61,443 bases of DNA from Mesostigma viride (GCA_009746045.1 RPFO01000002.1:765244-826686), one strand, 5' to 3'; counted from the stretch's first letter, positions 41,476 through 54,700 are shown. The notes: a model not told the origin generated them from the sequence alone. Numbers and translations: made by a program.

Positions 41476-42999
41476 CAGGGGTCACCCGCAGTATCGCAAC
41501 AAGAATCGCAACTCAAAAAAAAAAAATTATCATCCACTTCGATTATAAGGGCAGGTATGGGCACACCATATGGCACCTTCACTTCTCAAAAGTGATGTTT
41601 GGATGAGAAATGGGAGCGTGCTCGAGTATCGCAACACCTAGTTCCGCATTATAACTGAAAACCCACCAATTCTCGAGTTCCGCAATGCAACAGAATCGCA
41701 ACAAACCTGGCAAGTATACCAAAAGTACGCCGTACACCTGCTCCGGAAGGAATAAATTGTCGCCAATCGGCGTGCAGGTTCCGATATGTACTTGCAATAG
41801 TTAACGCCGGTGACGATTGATTTGCCGCGCGGTGTTCAGTTCAGTTCAGTGGGATTCATCGCGCGGAAGTCAGTGCAATAATGAACAAAAACAAAAGTGT
41901 GCCGCCTCTTCATTGAATAATCAACGACCTATAATTAGTTTACAACCACTAACCTTTCGTTATCAAACAGTTCCCTATAATTTCATGACGCGCGTCATCG
42001 TCTCGCCATTGCGCGTCATTACATACCCCGTCATTGTCCCGCCGACATTACACATGCAGCTATGGTCTTGAGGTATCACTACATTTCGCCACCGCGGAAA
42101 CCCAATTTATGCGAGAATGTGGTTCCGTCAATACGGCGGGGGTTACAAATTCAATTTCGAAGTTCGGCACCGTCGGATACCAGTAAAGCAACACTTGTTA
42201 TCTAGAATCGCGCCATTTGGCATCAATTGGCCAGTTCTGAAAATTTGATGAAATCTCTAGTCCTTGGTCGAAGATTTCCCTCCGATTCCGATGACGAAAT
42301 TTGAGTACGAATTTCTTAGTACAGTCCACCGTTTGGTTCAGTTCAGTATATTCCCACGCCGCTTGCTGACCTGACGGAGGCCGAATTCGTACTGAACACT
42401 AGCGCAAGTGCGCTCGATACTAAAAATTGCTACTTCCGAGATGTCTGACGGAATTTCTGCTAGGTCCATGCTTTGGTACTGGACGGATGCTGATATTCAC
42501 TGTGGCTCTGTCCGAACGAGGAAAATTGTCAGAAATCTACTCTCGATACGAACGTAACGAAATTTCCAAGTATCTGACGCTCGGAGACCTGCCACCGTTT
42601 TCCCCTACTTGACCGACCCACATTCCCCGCTAAAAAAGGTGTCCTAGGCGGCGAAATGTAGTGTAGTCAGCGTCGCGTGGCATGTTAAACAAACTGCGTT
42701 GTTTCATTCGCAGTGTGGTTTCATTATGTCGCTCTTTCGAACGGGGATGCATTAGGCAACAATACTGGACAGATTCTGAAAGAGGGTGTGTTTGTGAAGT
42801 GGGGATGGCGGCGGCCCATGCAGCATTTGCTGGCCGTGCGGGTGCAACTTTGAGGCGACTACATATATCGCCCTGAACCGTCTTTGTTAAAGCGGTGAGA
42901 CAGTCCATGCAGTGTTATACAGTCCGGCCGCAGGCCGGGCAAGGGAAATGCTGTGTTCACCATGATGCTGCGGGCCGAGGATGGGTGGCTGCATGGAAA

Positions 43000-43695
43000 C
43001 GTTAATGCTTGCATCGAATGGGTGGCGGTGTCTGCATGCATGGATTGCACGTGAATGTTCGCAGGATGGGTGGTAATTGCATGGATGCTCGCAGGATGGG
43101 TGCTAATTACACGAATCGATATTGCATTAATGCTTGCAGGGATGGATGGTGTTTGCATGCGTGGATACGTGAATGCTTGCAGGGATGGATGGTGTTTGCA
43201 TGCATGGATACGTGAATGCTTGCAGGGATGGGTGGTGTTTGCATGCATGGATAGGCAAATGCTTGCAGGGATGGATGGTGTTTGCATGCATGAATGTGTG
43301 AATGCTTGCATGGGTGGATGGTGTTTGCATGCATGGATGAGTGGTGTTTGCATGCATGGATACCCGTGAAAGCTTGGGGTGAATGGTGTTTGCATGCATG
43401 GATACGTGAATGCTTGCACGGATGGGTGGTGTTTGCATGCATGGATACGTGAATGCTAGCATGGGTGGATGGTGTTTGCATACATGGATACGTGAATGCT
43501 TGCACGGATGGGTGGTGTTTGCATGCATGGATACGTGAATGCTAGCATGGATGGATGGTGTTTGCATGCATGAATGTGTGAATGCTTGGGGTGGATGGTG
43601 TTTGCATGCATGGATACGTGAATGCTTGCGTGGAAGGATGGTGTTTGCATGCAGGGATGGAAGTGATTGCATGCATGGATACGCGAATGCATTGA
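43000..43695 (+). repeat. minisatellite of about 45-bp units
   Basis: Some fifteen units of GATGGTGTTTGCATGCATGG then ATACGTGAATGCTTGCAGG, with deletions in several. Inside the 5.7-kb element. Long frames (ITHPCKH-like) are artefacts. Confidence 0.95.
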
Positions 43696-45527
43696 TGAAT
43701 GCGACCTAGGACAATGTAAGCACCTTTTAGGGATTAATATAGTGGTGAATATGGGCAGGCCCCCTGACCCATGTGAGTCACACATGTATTCAAGGAGACA
43801 ACGATTCTAGTCCATGGCAGGATATATAAAGGATACCAACCCCAAGTCGGTGGGGGTATGCATGTGACCCAATTCAGTACAAGTGTAATAACAGTGATTC
43901 GGCCGGCCGTGGCGCCAGCAACCCTGTCACTCAAGGTTACATTATAGATACTCATTGGACATCTCCGCCTCCACATCATTGAGGATGTAATATACGCGAC
44001 AACTATTAATGGTCGCATGGCGGTCACGCAACGCCTGATCAACGCGTAGCGTCTGCGTGTCGTAATTTAATTTTTTAATATTAATGCACAGTCACCATTT
44101 TACCGTGCCAGGCCTGCACTTAACCCTTGGATGACCAGTGTGTAGTAACTCTACCCCTAATTATGGCTGGTTGCACCTTGCATGATAATGTCCAGAAACC
44201 AGCCTGATAACAATCTAGTGTCCATACTGGGACCAAAGCACACGCATATAGGGAGTTACTTCGGGGTCATGTCATTAGTCATGTTGTGCACAATGTCCTA
44301 TGGGTGCTAAATACAACAGCACTAATCTCAGGGGGGTGCAGTGACGGGTGCGATAAAAAAGACACTTACAATGCAATGTTAAGTGATAATGCAATATTGG
44401 ACGTCTTCACAAACCAAGGCCCAAATGCACACGTAGCAAGGGGGTGCAAGGGGCGGTGTTACCCATGCATCCAGAACATGAGAAATGACCTCCATATGCA
44501 TGCCTAGGATGAAAATATACAAACACTGCATCAAACTTCTTTTCTACGTCAGCAAGGCACTGCATGGGGCCTCCATAGATGTTGCATGGACTGCACAACT
44601 GCACAGGCGTCCTTTACTAGCAAAGCCAAAAGGCTGACAAAAAACTGGCCATGATACCATCTTTCCTGAAGAATTTAGGCAATAGAAACCATCGTGCTAC
44701 CATCTACAACTTCTTTAGATGTTAAATCAATCGTCATTCTAGAAAATTAGGTACAGACGCAGCTATAATCATGAACAAAACTGATGAAAATCTTTACGAC
44801 GACGGTTGTACAAAACCACAGCCATAAACTAGTACACAGGAGTAGTAAGTTAGCGAAATTAACCCTTCAATTGTGTCAACTGGAACCACCAGAACGGACT
44901 GAGTATGGGCATCTTAGTAAGTATGAGAGTATCTAGCCAAATAACATTTTCTGGCCCACCCTTGGAACCAAGGATGCTTTTATATCAAATAACTTTGGGG
45001 TCATGTCATTGGTCACATATCTATGCCCCACAGCTGCTATAAATAGCACCCCCCCCAAGGGGGTACGGTGCAGATGGGGTTCAAGAGATATATAATGCAA
45101 TATGGACCATTTCTCAAAATCTGCCGACCCTGGCCCTTTGAGGGGAGTTTAAGATAATCACAGGCATGCCATAGATGCATTCATAACATGACATGCCATA
45201 GAACTGCACAGGCTAGCTAGCATACAGCCCAAAATAGCTCAGACCGTTATAACGGGTGCAGTTATTTTGGAGTGTTTTGCCAGCACTACCGTATGGGCAT
45301 TCAATTCCAACGTGGTACAAAACATCATAGATGGCCACACATGGATTCCCAAACACATTTCCAGCTTAAAAATCACAACAGCATGCTATACAACAAGTAT
45401 AAAGCTTGTGCCAAGGCCCGAAACCAAGCGTAGAAGGGGTTCACAAGGAGCTACATTATCAATGCATCCAACACACTATAAAGCAATTCCAATGATTGGC
45501 AATGATAGAAAAAACAAAAGAACTAAC
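43696..45527. other. interior of the 5.7-kb element, no gene seen
   Basis: Contains two related stretches, near 44257-44470 and 44990-45110 (GGGGTCATGTCATTRGTCA and AATGCAATATKGGAC), an old duplication. No supported gene. Confidence 0.45.
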
Positions 45528-45670
45528 CTGGTTATGCTTCCATGCAAGCAGGCCCTGGCCATTCATGTTTCTTGCATGCATTATGGACGCACAAGCAGAA
45601 GGATAACTTGGGCCAGCAAACCAAGAAGCAATGCCTAGAGCTGGCCAGAAAACCACTTGTCTCGCTATGT
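45528..45670 (-). other. exon-like segment
   Basis: Acceptor TTCCTGCACAG, an open frame reading FWPALGIASWFAGPSYPSAC then MHARNMNGQGLLAWKHNQ, and donor GTTAGT. It looks coding but stands alone; I could not find partners or a family. It may be a host fragment captured by the element. Confidence 0.35.
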
Positions 45671-47137
45671 CTGTGCAGGAAAAAGCATCCCGTTATCAAG
45701 CCCACCATGTTTAGAGACAATACCAAACGCTACTTCACTGGTTTCGTTGAAGCCTCAGCTAATAGCAATCAAATCTGGTCCAAAATCTGCGTGACATAGT
45801 GGTATTCCCCAACCATCACAAGCGAACGCGTACAAGCACTAAAGCAACAAAACGACAAGCAAAAACCATCGATTACATGTCTACAACTAGTTTATAAACG
45901 ATAGGACGACTTGGTACTGCAATGTATAAACGCTAACATGTTAATACGTACCAGGTCGAAACCGCAGATTACCTGCTGTGCGGGAGCCATCACTCCCACC
46001 TCACGGACATAGCCTCGAACCTTTCCTGGCCGTCATCGCTAATAAAACATGTCAAGAATAACGTAACAAGTCTATCCACGCCCAAATATATGGACGTTTG
46101 CTGCCGAACAACAGGTAGCATACGCACTGTCACCGCCTGACCGCTGACAGGATCTGCCGCACCGATTAGAACCTAGAGACATACTTGCGCACATCCAGAC
46201 GCTTCATGGCCAGAGATATAACCTTTATAACACTCAAGGATAATTACTACAAGATTTGAGTTCAAAATTCCAAGCCATGCTCTCGTACCAGTCATTTGCC
46301 TGCACCGCCATAGCCGCGGAAGTCAATTATTTTCATTCACGTCGGTCCCGTTTGACCATGGTACCCCCCCAACTTTGATTGAGTATATCTCCCTGGCCAG
46401 TTGTCCAAAGTACGGTCTGAATAGTGCCAGGCATAGCTTACGTCTAGATCTTTCGATCCCCCCAGGTTTGACCGTTGAATTATTTTTGGCGCGGCGCCTG
46501 GTTCTGCCACAAACTCAGTCCGTTAGAGTGGCGCGAGTTCAACTGGCGCCACGAAAACGGACTCAGTACAAATTAAGGGTTAACACCACAAACCTTCAAC
46601 AACGTGTCCGAGATTACTTACCGAATGATATAACGACTTTACCTTGTTGACGGTATCCGCAGGTACACTAAACTGCGCCATGCCGAAGCCGCAAAAAGAA
46701 GGCTAGCGGAAAGCTAGCAATCTCATGACAGAAAGGCAATCTCATCACTGCGTCGAGACTTTCCTGGCCCTGAACGATGATGAAATACGCGAAATACATC
46801 ATACGAAAACTACTGGTTGCGAAAAATTCAATGATACAGAAGCTAATAACAAGTGCTGCCTTTCATCGTCACCCCCGTGTAGACGCAGTAAAAACCAGCC
46901 CGAGATAATGTGCGCATCATTAGATGTTGCGCGACTGCGGCTATAGCATTTTTCTGACGCCGCTCATTTCAGTTCGGTTGATTCTTCGCGCCGGTCAGCC
47001 AAGGAGTGACATACTTCACGTCAGGGTGTATCTTTAGTTGCGATACCACGCGTTGGCCGATTCGCAACTTTTCGTCCAAATCGGTCCGCGCAAGGATCGG
47101 AACAAAAGTGTTTTTTGGTCCTCCTGGAAAGTTGCGT
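45671..47137. other. interior of the 5.7-kb element, no gene seen
   Basis: No supported gene. The last 200 bases resemble, in inverse orientation, those at 41600-41870 (TCAGTTCAGTT and GCGCGAAG words), extending the similarity of the two ends. Confidence 0.45.
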
Positions 47138-47175
47138 AGTTGTGATTCTTGTTGCGATACTGCGGGTGACCCCTG

Positions 47176-47420
47176 TAATCACCGGGGCTGGGAGCTGGTC
47201 AGGTCCAACGGCAGCATTAGGCATAGAAGCGGAGTTGCTTGGCGGCGGTGCTCAGCTCGAGCTCGGTGAACGGCGGGAGCTCGTTGGGGTCGGCCAGGGG
47301 TTCCGTCAGGGCTGGGTACGTGTAGTCCTGCTCAGCGGCGGGCGGCGTGGGCGGCGCAGGGACGTCTGCAGGCGCTACTCAGCCAGGATTGCGGCCGCCA
47401 GAGGGCCAAGCGGCGGAGGC
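47176..47420 (-). mobile_element. LINE piece: region just upstream of the reverse transcriptase
   Basis: Minus-strand frames read EQDYTYPALTEPLADPNELP, PFTELELSTAAKQL and, after a one-base shift, PNAAVGPDQLPAPVI. The latter corresponds to the NxxxGPDxLPAxxxK motif that opens the LINE reverse transcriptase. The piece ends at the TA target of the 5.7-kb element. Upstream sequence to about 47600 may belong to the same LINE (Pro/Gln-rich frame), but no endonuclease was recognised. Confidence 0.75.
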
Positions 47421-47599
47421 GGCGGGGGGGCGCCGAGCAGCCGGGACTGGGAGGAATACCACTGGTCGAGCTGCTGCTGCGGTGAGCCAGACAGCGTCCG
47501 CGGCGCCGGCTGCGCGCCGCCGGCGGGCCGTTGGGCGTGACGCTTTGGGTGTGATACATGTACAACAAGAATTACAGGCTGACGCAAAGCTGATGCTAT

Positions 47600-48055
47600 A
47601 AAGGCGAGGTGTGGCAAGACATAGGCTAAGGCGAAAGCAAATGGCCACAATGAGCCATGGCTGATCTATTACTATCACATGTATGCCGATTTGCCTTCTA
47701 AGTAACTAAGTAAGTACTTGTGTGCATGTCACGCGCATGAGCATGCCACGGAATACTATGCTAATCTCATCAGAAAATAAGTACACGAAAGTTATAAGAA
47801 TATCGTCTGCATCATGTCCCATCCCATCCCATCCCATCCCCGACTCGACTCGACCCGACTGTACTGAGGACTTATGCTTACGTGTTAATAATGAACTAAC
47901 GCCCCAACCATAGTTGTCTCCGACTTCATTTTACGTGAGACACCTATTCCTGGACGCATGGCGGTATATCAATCGGGGTTAATGCTCCGGACGTGACTCC
48001 CCAACATACGGGCGCACGAGTTTAATTAATTAATTACTTAATGGCGATATAACGC
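47600..48055. other. no gene seen
   Basis: Short (CATCC)n near 47817-47840 and TTAATTAATTA near 48023; no supported gene. Confidence 0.4.
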
Positions 48056-48059
48056 CGTG

Positions 48060-48375
48060 GAAGGTCGACTATTAATTAATTAATTATCAACATCACTCCG
48101 TTGGGAGTCAATGTAGCACATATCCCTGAGAAGGGGCATATGGCTTTAAATACATCCTAGGCTACTTCATGCAAGGGTGGGAATGTAAGCAACACTTGCT
48201 CTAGGTGCCGCAAGGGCACCGGCACCACCATGCTGTCTCAGGTTCAACCCAGCTAAGGGGATCCTGGCACGGGGGAGGAAGATCATCATGGCTATGCAAG
48301 GGCTAGGGCATGGCTTCTCGACAGAGAGCATCTCTCTGCATGGCATAGCATGGCTAAGTTCTTAATGCAACATCC
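48060..48375 (-). mobile_element. LINE 3' end with ATTA tail
   Basis: Inverse counterpart of 20140-20445. Tail ATTAATTAATTAATTATC at about 48071, then CTCCGTTGGGAGTCAATGTA and AGCACATATCCCTGAGAAGG. 5'-truncated. Confidence 0.65.
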
Positions 48376-48611
48376 ACCAGGTCGACTATAGGGTAGTTGT
48401 GTGAGAGGAAAAACGCAAAGACCGCGGGATCGATATCCACGAGAGGGGTATATAATTAAAAAATTAAATTATATTATAACATGGCTACGTTGGCCGGGAG
48501 ATCATGCATGTAGCACATATTCCTTGCTGGATGGGTGGAGGTGGGCAAAGCCGTACGTGTAATCGAACTAAGCTAACTCTAAGCTATCTAGTCTGGTTAC
48601 TAATGCAGTTG

Positions 48612-48785
48612 TACAAGCTAGTGCTTATACTTTTTATGCGGAAACCTTTTTGCTAAGGTAAACGCATATATGTATGTAAGAATATATTCTTACATCCTGC
48701 GCAGGATGTAAGAATATGCGTTTACCTTAGCAATTTTAAAGGTTTCCGCATAAAAAGTATGAGCACTAGCTTAAGTACAACTTAA
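48612..48785. repeat. fold-back palindrome with 80-bp arms
   Basis: Arms meet at ATCCTGC|GCAGGAT (48700/48701). Each arm carries CTAAGGTAAACGCATA or its complement, and GGTTTCCGCATAAAAAGTAT. The left arm has a small extra hairpin (AAGAATATATTCTT). A third copy of the arm lies at about 48922-49010. Confidence 0.9.
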
Positions 48786-49257
48786 AACCTTGCGCGTTGG
48801 GGCGAAATCTTAAGCGGCTCCCTAACTAGCTAGGGCTTTTACTTCCGCATCGAATTACTGATTCGATATTAATCCCGGACAGGTCCGATATCTACCTCGC
48901 GAGGCTATTAATTAGGTCCGACCTGCGCAGGATGTAAGAATATGCGTTTACCTTAGCAAAAAGGTTTCTGCATAAAAAATGTATAAGCACTAGCTTGTAC
49001 AACTTAGAACCGGCGCGGCGCGGAAGTCATGGGTTCGAAAACTCGTGGGGACAGTGCCGAGCAGGGATTATTTGGGAGGATCTGCCGGGGCACCGGTCGG
49101 ACCTATTTAATCGCCTCGCGAGGTAGATATCGGACCTTCCCGGGATTAATATCAAATCAGTAATTCGATATCGAATTAGTAATTCGATGCGGAAGTAAAA
49201 GCCCTAGTTAGGGATCGAGCCGGCTAAGATTTTGCCCCAATGCGCAAGGTTTTAAGG
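48781..49257. repeat. inverted repeat, about 145-165-bp arms
   Basis: Left arm 48781-48924 and right arm 49094-49257 share GGTCCGATATCTACCTCGCG, TTACTTCCGCATCGAATTAC and CTTAAAACCTTGCGC. The loop contains another fold-back arm and TGGGTTCGAAAACTCG. It has the form of a MITE or fold-back element; no coding capacity. Confidence 0.85.
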
Positions 49258-49815
49258 GCGTCCCCAACATCTACTGCTCCAACCTAGGGCCATTGCTGGT
49301 ACTTTTGACGTCATGAAAGCAGCGTTTTGGACTAGTGGAATATGATTTTACAGCATAAAAAGTCCATTTTATCATGAATGAACATGGCCAACAACCCCAA
49401 GTGCCCCTAAATTTCTCAATATTTGTAGAGAAATGCTACTTCTCATAATTAAAACCTGCACAAATGCACAATTTGGGGCATGCATGTGAAAGTTTGAAGT
49501 ACAAATTCACAATGAGGTTTTACATTTTTCAATTATTAATGGTATCTCATTCTTCAATCAATCAATTTGCAATCGTCCAAACAATTTATTCATAAATCAT
49601 ACATGTCCGAATATGTTGAAAGAACACATGCAAGTGCTCAATCAGCGTGGACCCCCTTGGACGCGCCCCACCATATATACATTGGACACGTCACCCCAAC
49701 TACTAAACTGCCCAAAGTCACGGTAACTGATCCAACTACTATGTACATCTGCATTTCTCCACGTTCCGGTGGGCAATTACGTGCAAAACGCGATTTCGTG
49801 CAAAGTCCTCGCCCA
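49258..49815. other. intergenic, no gene seen
   Basis: AT-rich and free of supported frames. It lies just beyond the stop codon of the eight-exon minus-strand gene. Confidence 0.5.
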
Positions 49816-51659
49816 TCATCGCTTGCCAGGTCGATATGAAGGAATGTTGTCCCAGCTGGCGCCTTCCTTCAGGAGAGTAACATGTTCTCTAGCGAACTTC
49901 AGAGGGAAACGAAACTTTTGCTCGCACTCATTACTCCAACCGAGGTCGTGCCCTTCATCAAACCATCTGAACACCACCTTCTCCCTCTCTTTGCCCAGGA
50001 GGGTGCCAAAGAGCGGAAAATCTTCCTTCTTGGGGTACTTGTGCTCCCAGTTTATGCACACCTCGTCTACCCATTTCGAACTCCAACCTCCGCGACTCAG
50101 TTTCGCGCCATCCATAAAGCGCATCCGGACGTCCGGCCGAACGTCCCTGATTCGGTTTTCGGCCGTCGCATCTCTGCCCTGACCACCACCCTTCTGCGGC
50201 TGTGCAGGTTCGTCGGCACCCTCCGTCTCCTGCCCCGCCCCTCGCCTGCCCCCTCCCCGACGTTTTGCCTTCTGCCCCTGCGCAGCCGCCGCCTCTGCCA
50301 TCAACTCTTCGTACGTTTTTTCTGGCTGACCGCACGGTAAGGCTGGTGCGTGAGTTGGTGCGTTGGGTGGGAGCTCGTCCCCTCCCGCCCCCGGTTGTGC
50401 AACTGGTTCGCCGACCGCGGCCTGGCCAACAACACGGCCGGCCTCTCTGGACACAGTCCCAGACGCGGATCCACGGGGAAACCGAACTGGAGTTTCTTCT
50501 TCGCCTTTCCCTGCACGTAAGCACATGCCAATTAACATGAATACGGAAGGGTCGTGTGAGAAATCAATGAAGCCATGGACTGATGCAAAAAAACTTATGT
50601 AGAAATATATATTAAGGTACTTATTAAACTCGTTTATTGAAAATGAAATTTACCGGCCGAATGTACCGTTGGAGCGTGGAAGGGCATCCTTGGTCGATCG
50701 AAGGGCTCCATCAATGCGGTATAGTGTCCGGCCGATGTCCCTGGCGGCGCCTCAACATCGACCACCTCAGTCGGGCGCATCAATCCGGCAAACGCCGGCC
50801 CTCCACCTGAGACTTTCGGCGGACCCTCCACGTTACGAGCCTCCAATACCCTCTTCTGCAGTGGGGTGCTCGCAACAAAATCCGTGTCAGCCGACGGCTC
50901 CGGATCGTCATCCTCATTCAGCAGTATCGTGTTCGGGCATTGCTCCATCCCCGTCGAGCGGGGGGCAAAGTCATCACAACCGTCCTTCCTGACGACGGTA
51001 CGGGATCGTCACCCAGACCCAAAGAAACCGAGGCGAGGGCGGGGGTCCCCTCAACCGGGGGTCCCCATGAATCCTGACGAGGCCTCATTCCCACCTGTTG
51101 GACACGACCGCCTCCCGTAAATCGGGAACGCCCGCCGGCGCTACCAGTAACAGGCCGCGAGCCTGCTTCCTGCTGGCGATCCCCATCCTCATCACAGATA
51201 CGCCCGCCGGCGTTTCCAGTAACAGGCCGCGAGCCTCCTTCCTGCTGGCGATCCCCCTCCTCATCACAGATACGCCCGCCGGCGTTTCCAGTAACAGGCC
51301 GCGAGCCTCCCTCCCGCTGGCGATCCCCCTCCTCATCACAGATACGCCCGCCGGCGTTTCCAACGACAGGCCTCGAGTCTCCTTCACCAGCACGCTGGCG
51401 CTTACCTCCCCCCCTTTTGTCTTCATCCCCCCCATTGTCTCCTCCCGCGAGCCTCCATCATCCCGACTGCGCTTTTTCCCTCCCCTTCCATCTCCTCCCC
51501 CGTCCCTCTCCCCCTCCCCCCTCCTCCCCCCATCCCCATCCCCTTTCTCCCCCTCCGCCTGCCCCCCACCCACCCCGGGCGGGTGCCCCTCAGCAATATC
51601 CTCCTCCCCCTCTTCCTCCTCCCCCTCTTCCTCCTCGTAAACCTCTTCCTTCTCCGAGC

Positions 51660-51715
<56 letters not shown>

Positions 51716-54700
51716 GAATGATGATCCCCGTCGTCTTCGTCGTCCACGACCACGGCAAAGTCCATGTCGACGTCTTGCCACCCATCTTCAAGAAGCCGAT
51801 ATTTGATAAGTCGGACCAGGCGCTTCCACCGGCGGATATGGGCGGGTAACCCGAACACCAGCAGAACTCTGGAGGGTCCCTTCAACAGGGCCTTGGTGAT
51901 CTGGTCAACCACATCCCACGCGGCATACCTCAAACGGGAGGAGGGTAAGGGTATCTGGCTGTCGACCGGAATACAGTCTTGATCCCACTCGCGCAGGTTC
52001 CTCCACTTCTCGTTGCTGTCAGCTGTCAGGTCCAGCACAGCAAACGCCTGGTCCTTCAGCTTCCCAGGAAGGTCTTCAGACCCCGTGTACAACTCGTCCA
52101 CCACCTTCGTCACCACCAGATCCTTTCTTTTTTCGTTTTCCTTCCATGTCATTGTCCTGTATGCGATCCAGTCGGGTCCCATCTTCACCCCGTCCCAATA
52201 GGTGAAGGCTTCCAGCCTGTCCCACCACCCCCTCTTGGCCTTGGCAGTCCCCTCCTCCTTAGCCGCCGCCTGCACCTCCTCCTCCGCCGCCGCCTCCTGC
52301 TGTGGCACACCCAGCAGATGTTTGGTCTTCACCCCCAAATCGTCATACAAATGACGGGGGTGGGAAGCGAGCAGCCCTCTCGGGAACTTCCAGTCCTTCT
52401 GGTCGACCACTTTCCTTTTAGCCGGCGGAAGGTCCCTCAGCGTGAGAATGATCGCCCTCGTGGCCGTGACGATCACCCGCCAAAAGTCTCTGGTCAGGCG
52501 GCAGTCGGCGATGAACTTGTCGAGGTCCGTGGCGACGGTGCCCTTCAGCTTCACGCCAAACACGTGCTCCCTCACCAATACGGGGTCGAAAGTCCCGTTT
52601 AGTTGTTTGCAAGCGGCCATCAGCTCGGGGTTCTCCAGGAACTTGATGTGGGCGAATTGCTTTGCCGCCTCTATCAAATTCTTGGCGACTTCCATTATTT
52701 TTATCAGGTTGCTGGGAGGGGCCTCACAGGACATGATCGGCGCTTGGATCAGGCTGTCGAAGTACTGGAAACTCGCAAGTTCCCGATGCGCGGTGAAAAT
52801 GGACAGTTCGTGCGCCTTGTCTTTAGGGCGCGTGTCAAGGAAGTCTTGCCGAGCCGCGATATCCTGTGCGATCGCCGGCTTGCCGTCGACAGCGGGCTTC
52901 AAAGGGTCCTCACACCAGAACAGCCAGCGCTGCATGAAGTTCTTCTGGTCCGGCCCCCACTTGTCCGTCTCTTCAGCCCCTCCTGCCTTGTCGCCTGCGC
53001 CGTCCCCTTCGGCCTTGGCTTGCTCTCCTTTCTGCCAAAAGGGCTTCACAATCGCCCAGATCTTGCCGTACAGAGGAGTTGGGAGAGACACGCCCTTCCC
53101 TCTCTTGACGGGTCCATATGCCTGGTAGGCCCGGTGCACATCCCCCAGCGCTGAGCCCCACGTTGCCTTGGCTTGGGCTGTGTCCTCGGCGTTCATGGCG
53201 TTCCCGAGCTGCCTGACAACTTCGATCATCTTGCCGACTTGTTCGGTAACCTGCATCCCCGTAGGGCAACAACGCGCAGAGACACATCGACAGTCCTCCC
53301 AAATAAGCACAACTCAACTGAGAACAAGAATACGACTGACAGAAACGCCGGCGGTCGCATCTTGACCAAAATATGGCATGCTAAGGTGGAACATGAAAAC
53401 CCCTTATAGAAACGCCGGCGGTCGCATCTTGACCGAACTAATGGCATACTGAAATTAACACAAGAAAACCACTTATAGAAACGCCGGCGGTCGCAACCTG
53501 GCTTACCTTCTGTTCACGGATCTGCCACCAGGTCGGCAGGATGGTCTCACCCTTGAGCATCTGCACGTCCACCCCCCCGAAATTCGTCCAATCAGTTGCC
53601 CACTCCTCCAGCTTCGCCGCGGCCACGGTCTTCGTGACCTCCTGCTCCTTCCCTCCCCGCGCAACGACCCTGAGCTTTTCCGCCTTCATGAAACCATTCA
53701 GCATTGCCTGGTACCACACAGATCTTTGGTCCACCGTCATATTGTCGGTGACCAGTTCGAATTTCACCGATTTGATGAGTGTGGTAAAGTGGTTCCCGTC
53801 CAGCACGAGAAAGCCGCAAATGGCTGGCGGCAACGGTGTCTTCTTCTCGAGTGGAGCCATCTCCCAGGCGGACTTGCACAAACTGTCCAAAAGCGCGGCC
53901 TTTCTCACGTCCACGGGCTTAAGTGAGTCCAGAATATCGGCCGGTCCTGTCAGAACCGCGGTGGAAGCAGCTTCGGCCATTCCCTTGGCCGAGCTCGTTC
54001 GCAGGTAGATATCAATCTCTTTGTCAGTCATTGCGCGAGCGTAGCCAGCCTTCATTGTCCGTGCCCCCCCATCTCCCCGAAGAGTTGCGCGAGCTGACGC
54101 TGGGTGCCTTCCTTTTTCATCCAGTCATGAAAACTGTTGGGGCACCGGTCAGCCAAAAACTGGAACGAGTACCGCCACACAGGAATCACCAGCTTGTCGT
54201 GGCCGTAGTCGGACTCCGAGTTTGCAAAAATGGTGGCGTTCTGCTCGGCTCTAGACAGATGCAAGTCTCGTGCGAGGAGCTTCTGAGGCCCCACGAACAG
54301 GTTCCTTGTCCACACCCGATTTCGATGCACCAAGGCTTTGGACATCTCATCGAGGTCCCGAGGCTGAACGGCAAGCTGCTTCCGCAACCGTTTGCCCTTC
54401 GCGATCTCATCGTTCACATCCAGGATGTCATCATCATCCTGCGACACCGGGGACTTCTCCCATTTCTCAAGCAGAGACACGGGAGCATCCGCAACCTCCA
54501 CCTCCTTTCCTTTCCCCTTTCCCTTCAGCGCCTTCCCCTTGTAGGTCGCAAGTGCTTCGGAGAGTCCCTTCTGGTGTTCGTCGACGGCAGCAGTCCACGT
54601 ACTATCTATTTTCATGTTCTCGCGGCGCGCGTGCTGGTCGAGGCTGATTGAGTACAGGATGGCCGCGTGGGTCGCCCTCTCGGCCTGCACGTACTGCGTT

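Larger units (their letters stand above)
41476..47175. mobile_element. 5.7-kb DNA transposon with 38-bp TIRs and TA target duplication
   Basis: Inverted repeats at 41476-41513 and 47138-47175 begin CAGGGGTCACCCGCAGTATC and match at 37 of 38 positions. The flanking dinucleotide TA is present on both sides. Excising the element with one TA rejoins the LINE frame as LPAPVIKLTALT. Further GTATCGCAAC-like words lie just inside both ends. No transposase was recognised, so it is probably non-autonomous. TA targets occur in Tc1/mariner-like groups, but the family is not assigned. Confidence 0.85.

Noticed and set aside
42859-43785. His/Thr/Pro-rich repeat proteins (ITHPCKH-like)
   Set aside because: Translation of the 45-bp minisatellite, open in several frames at once.
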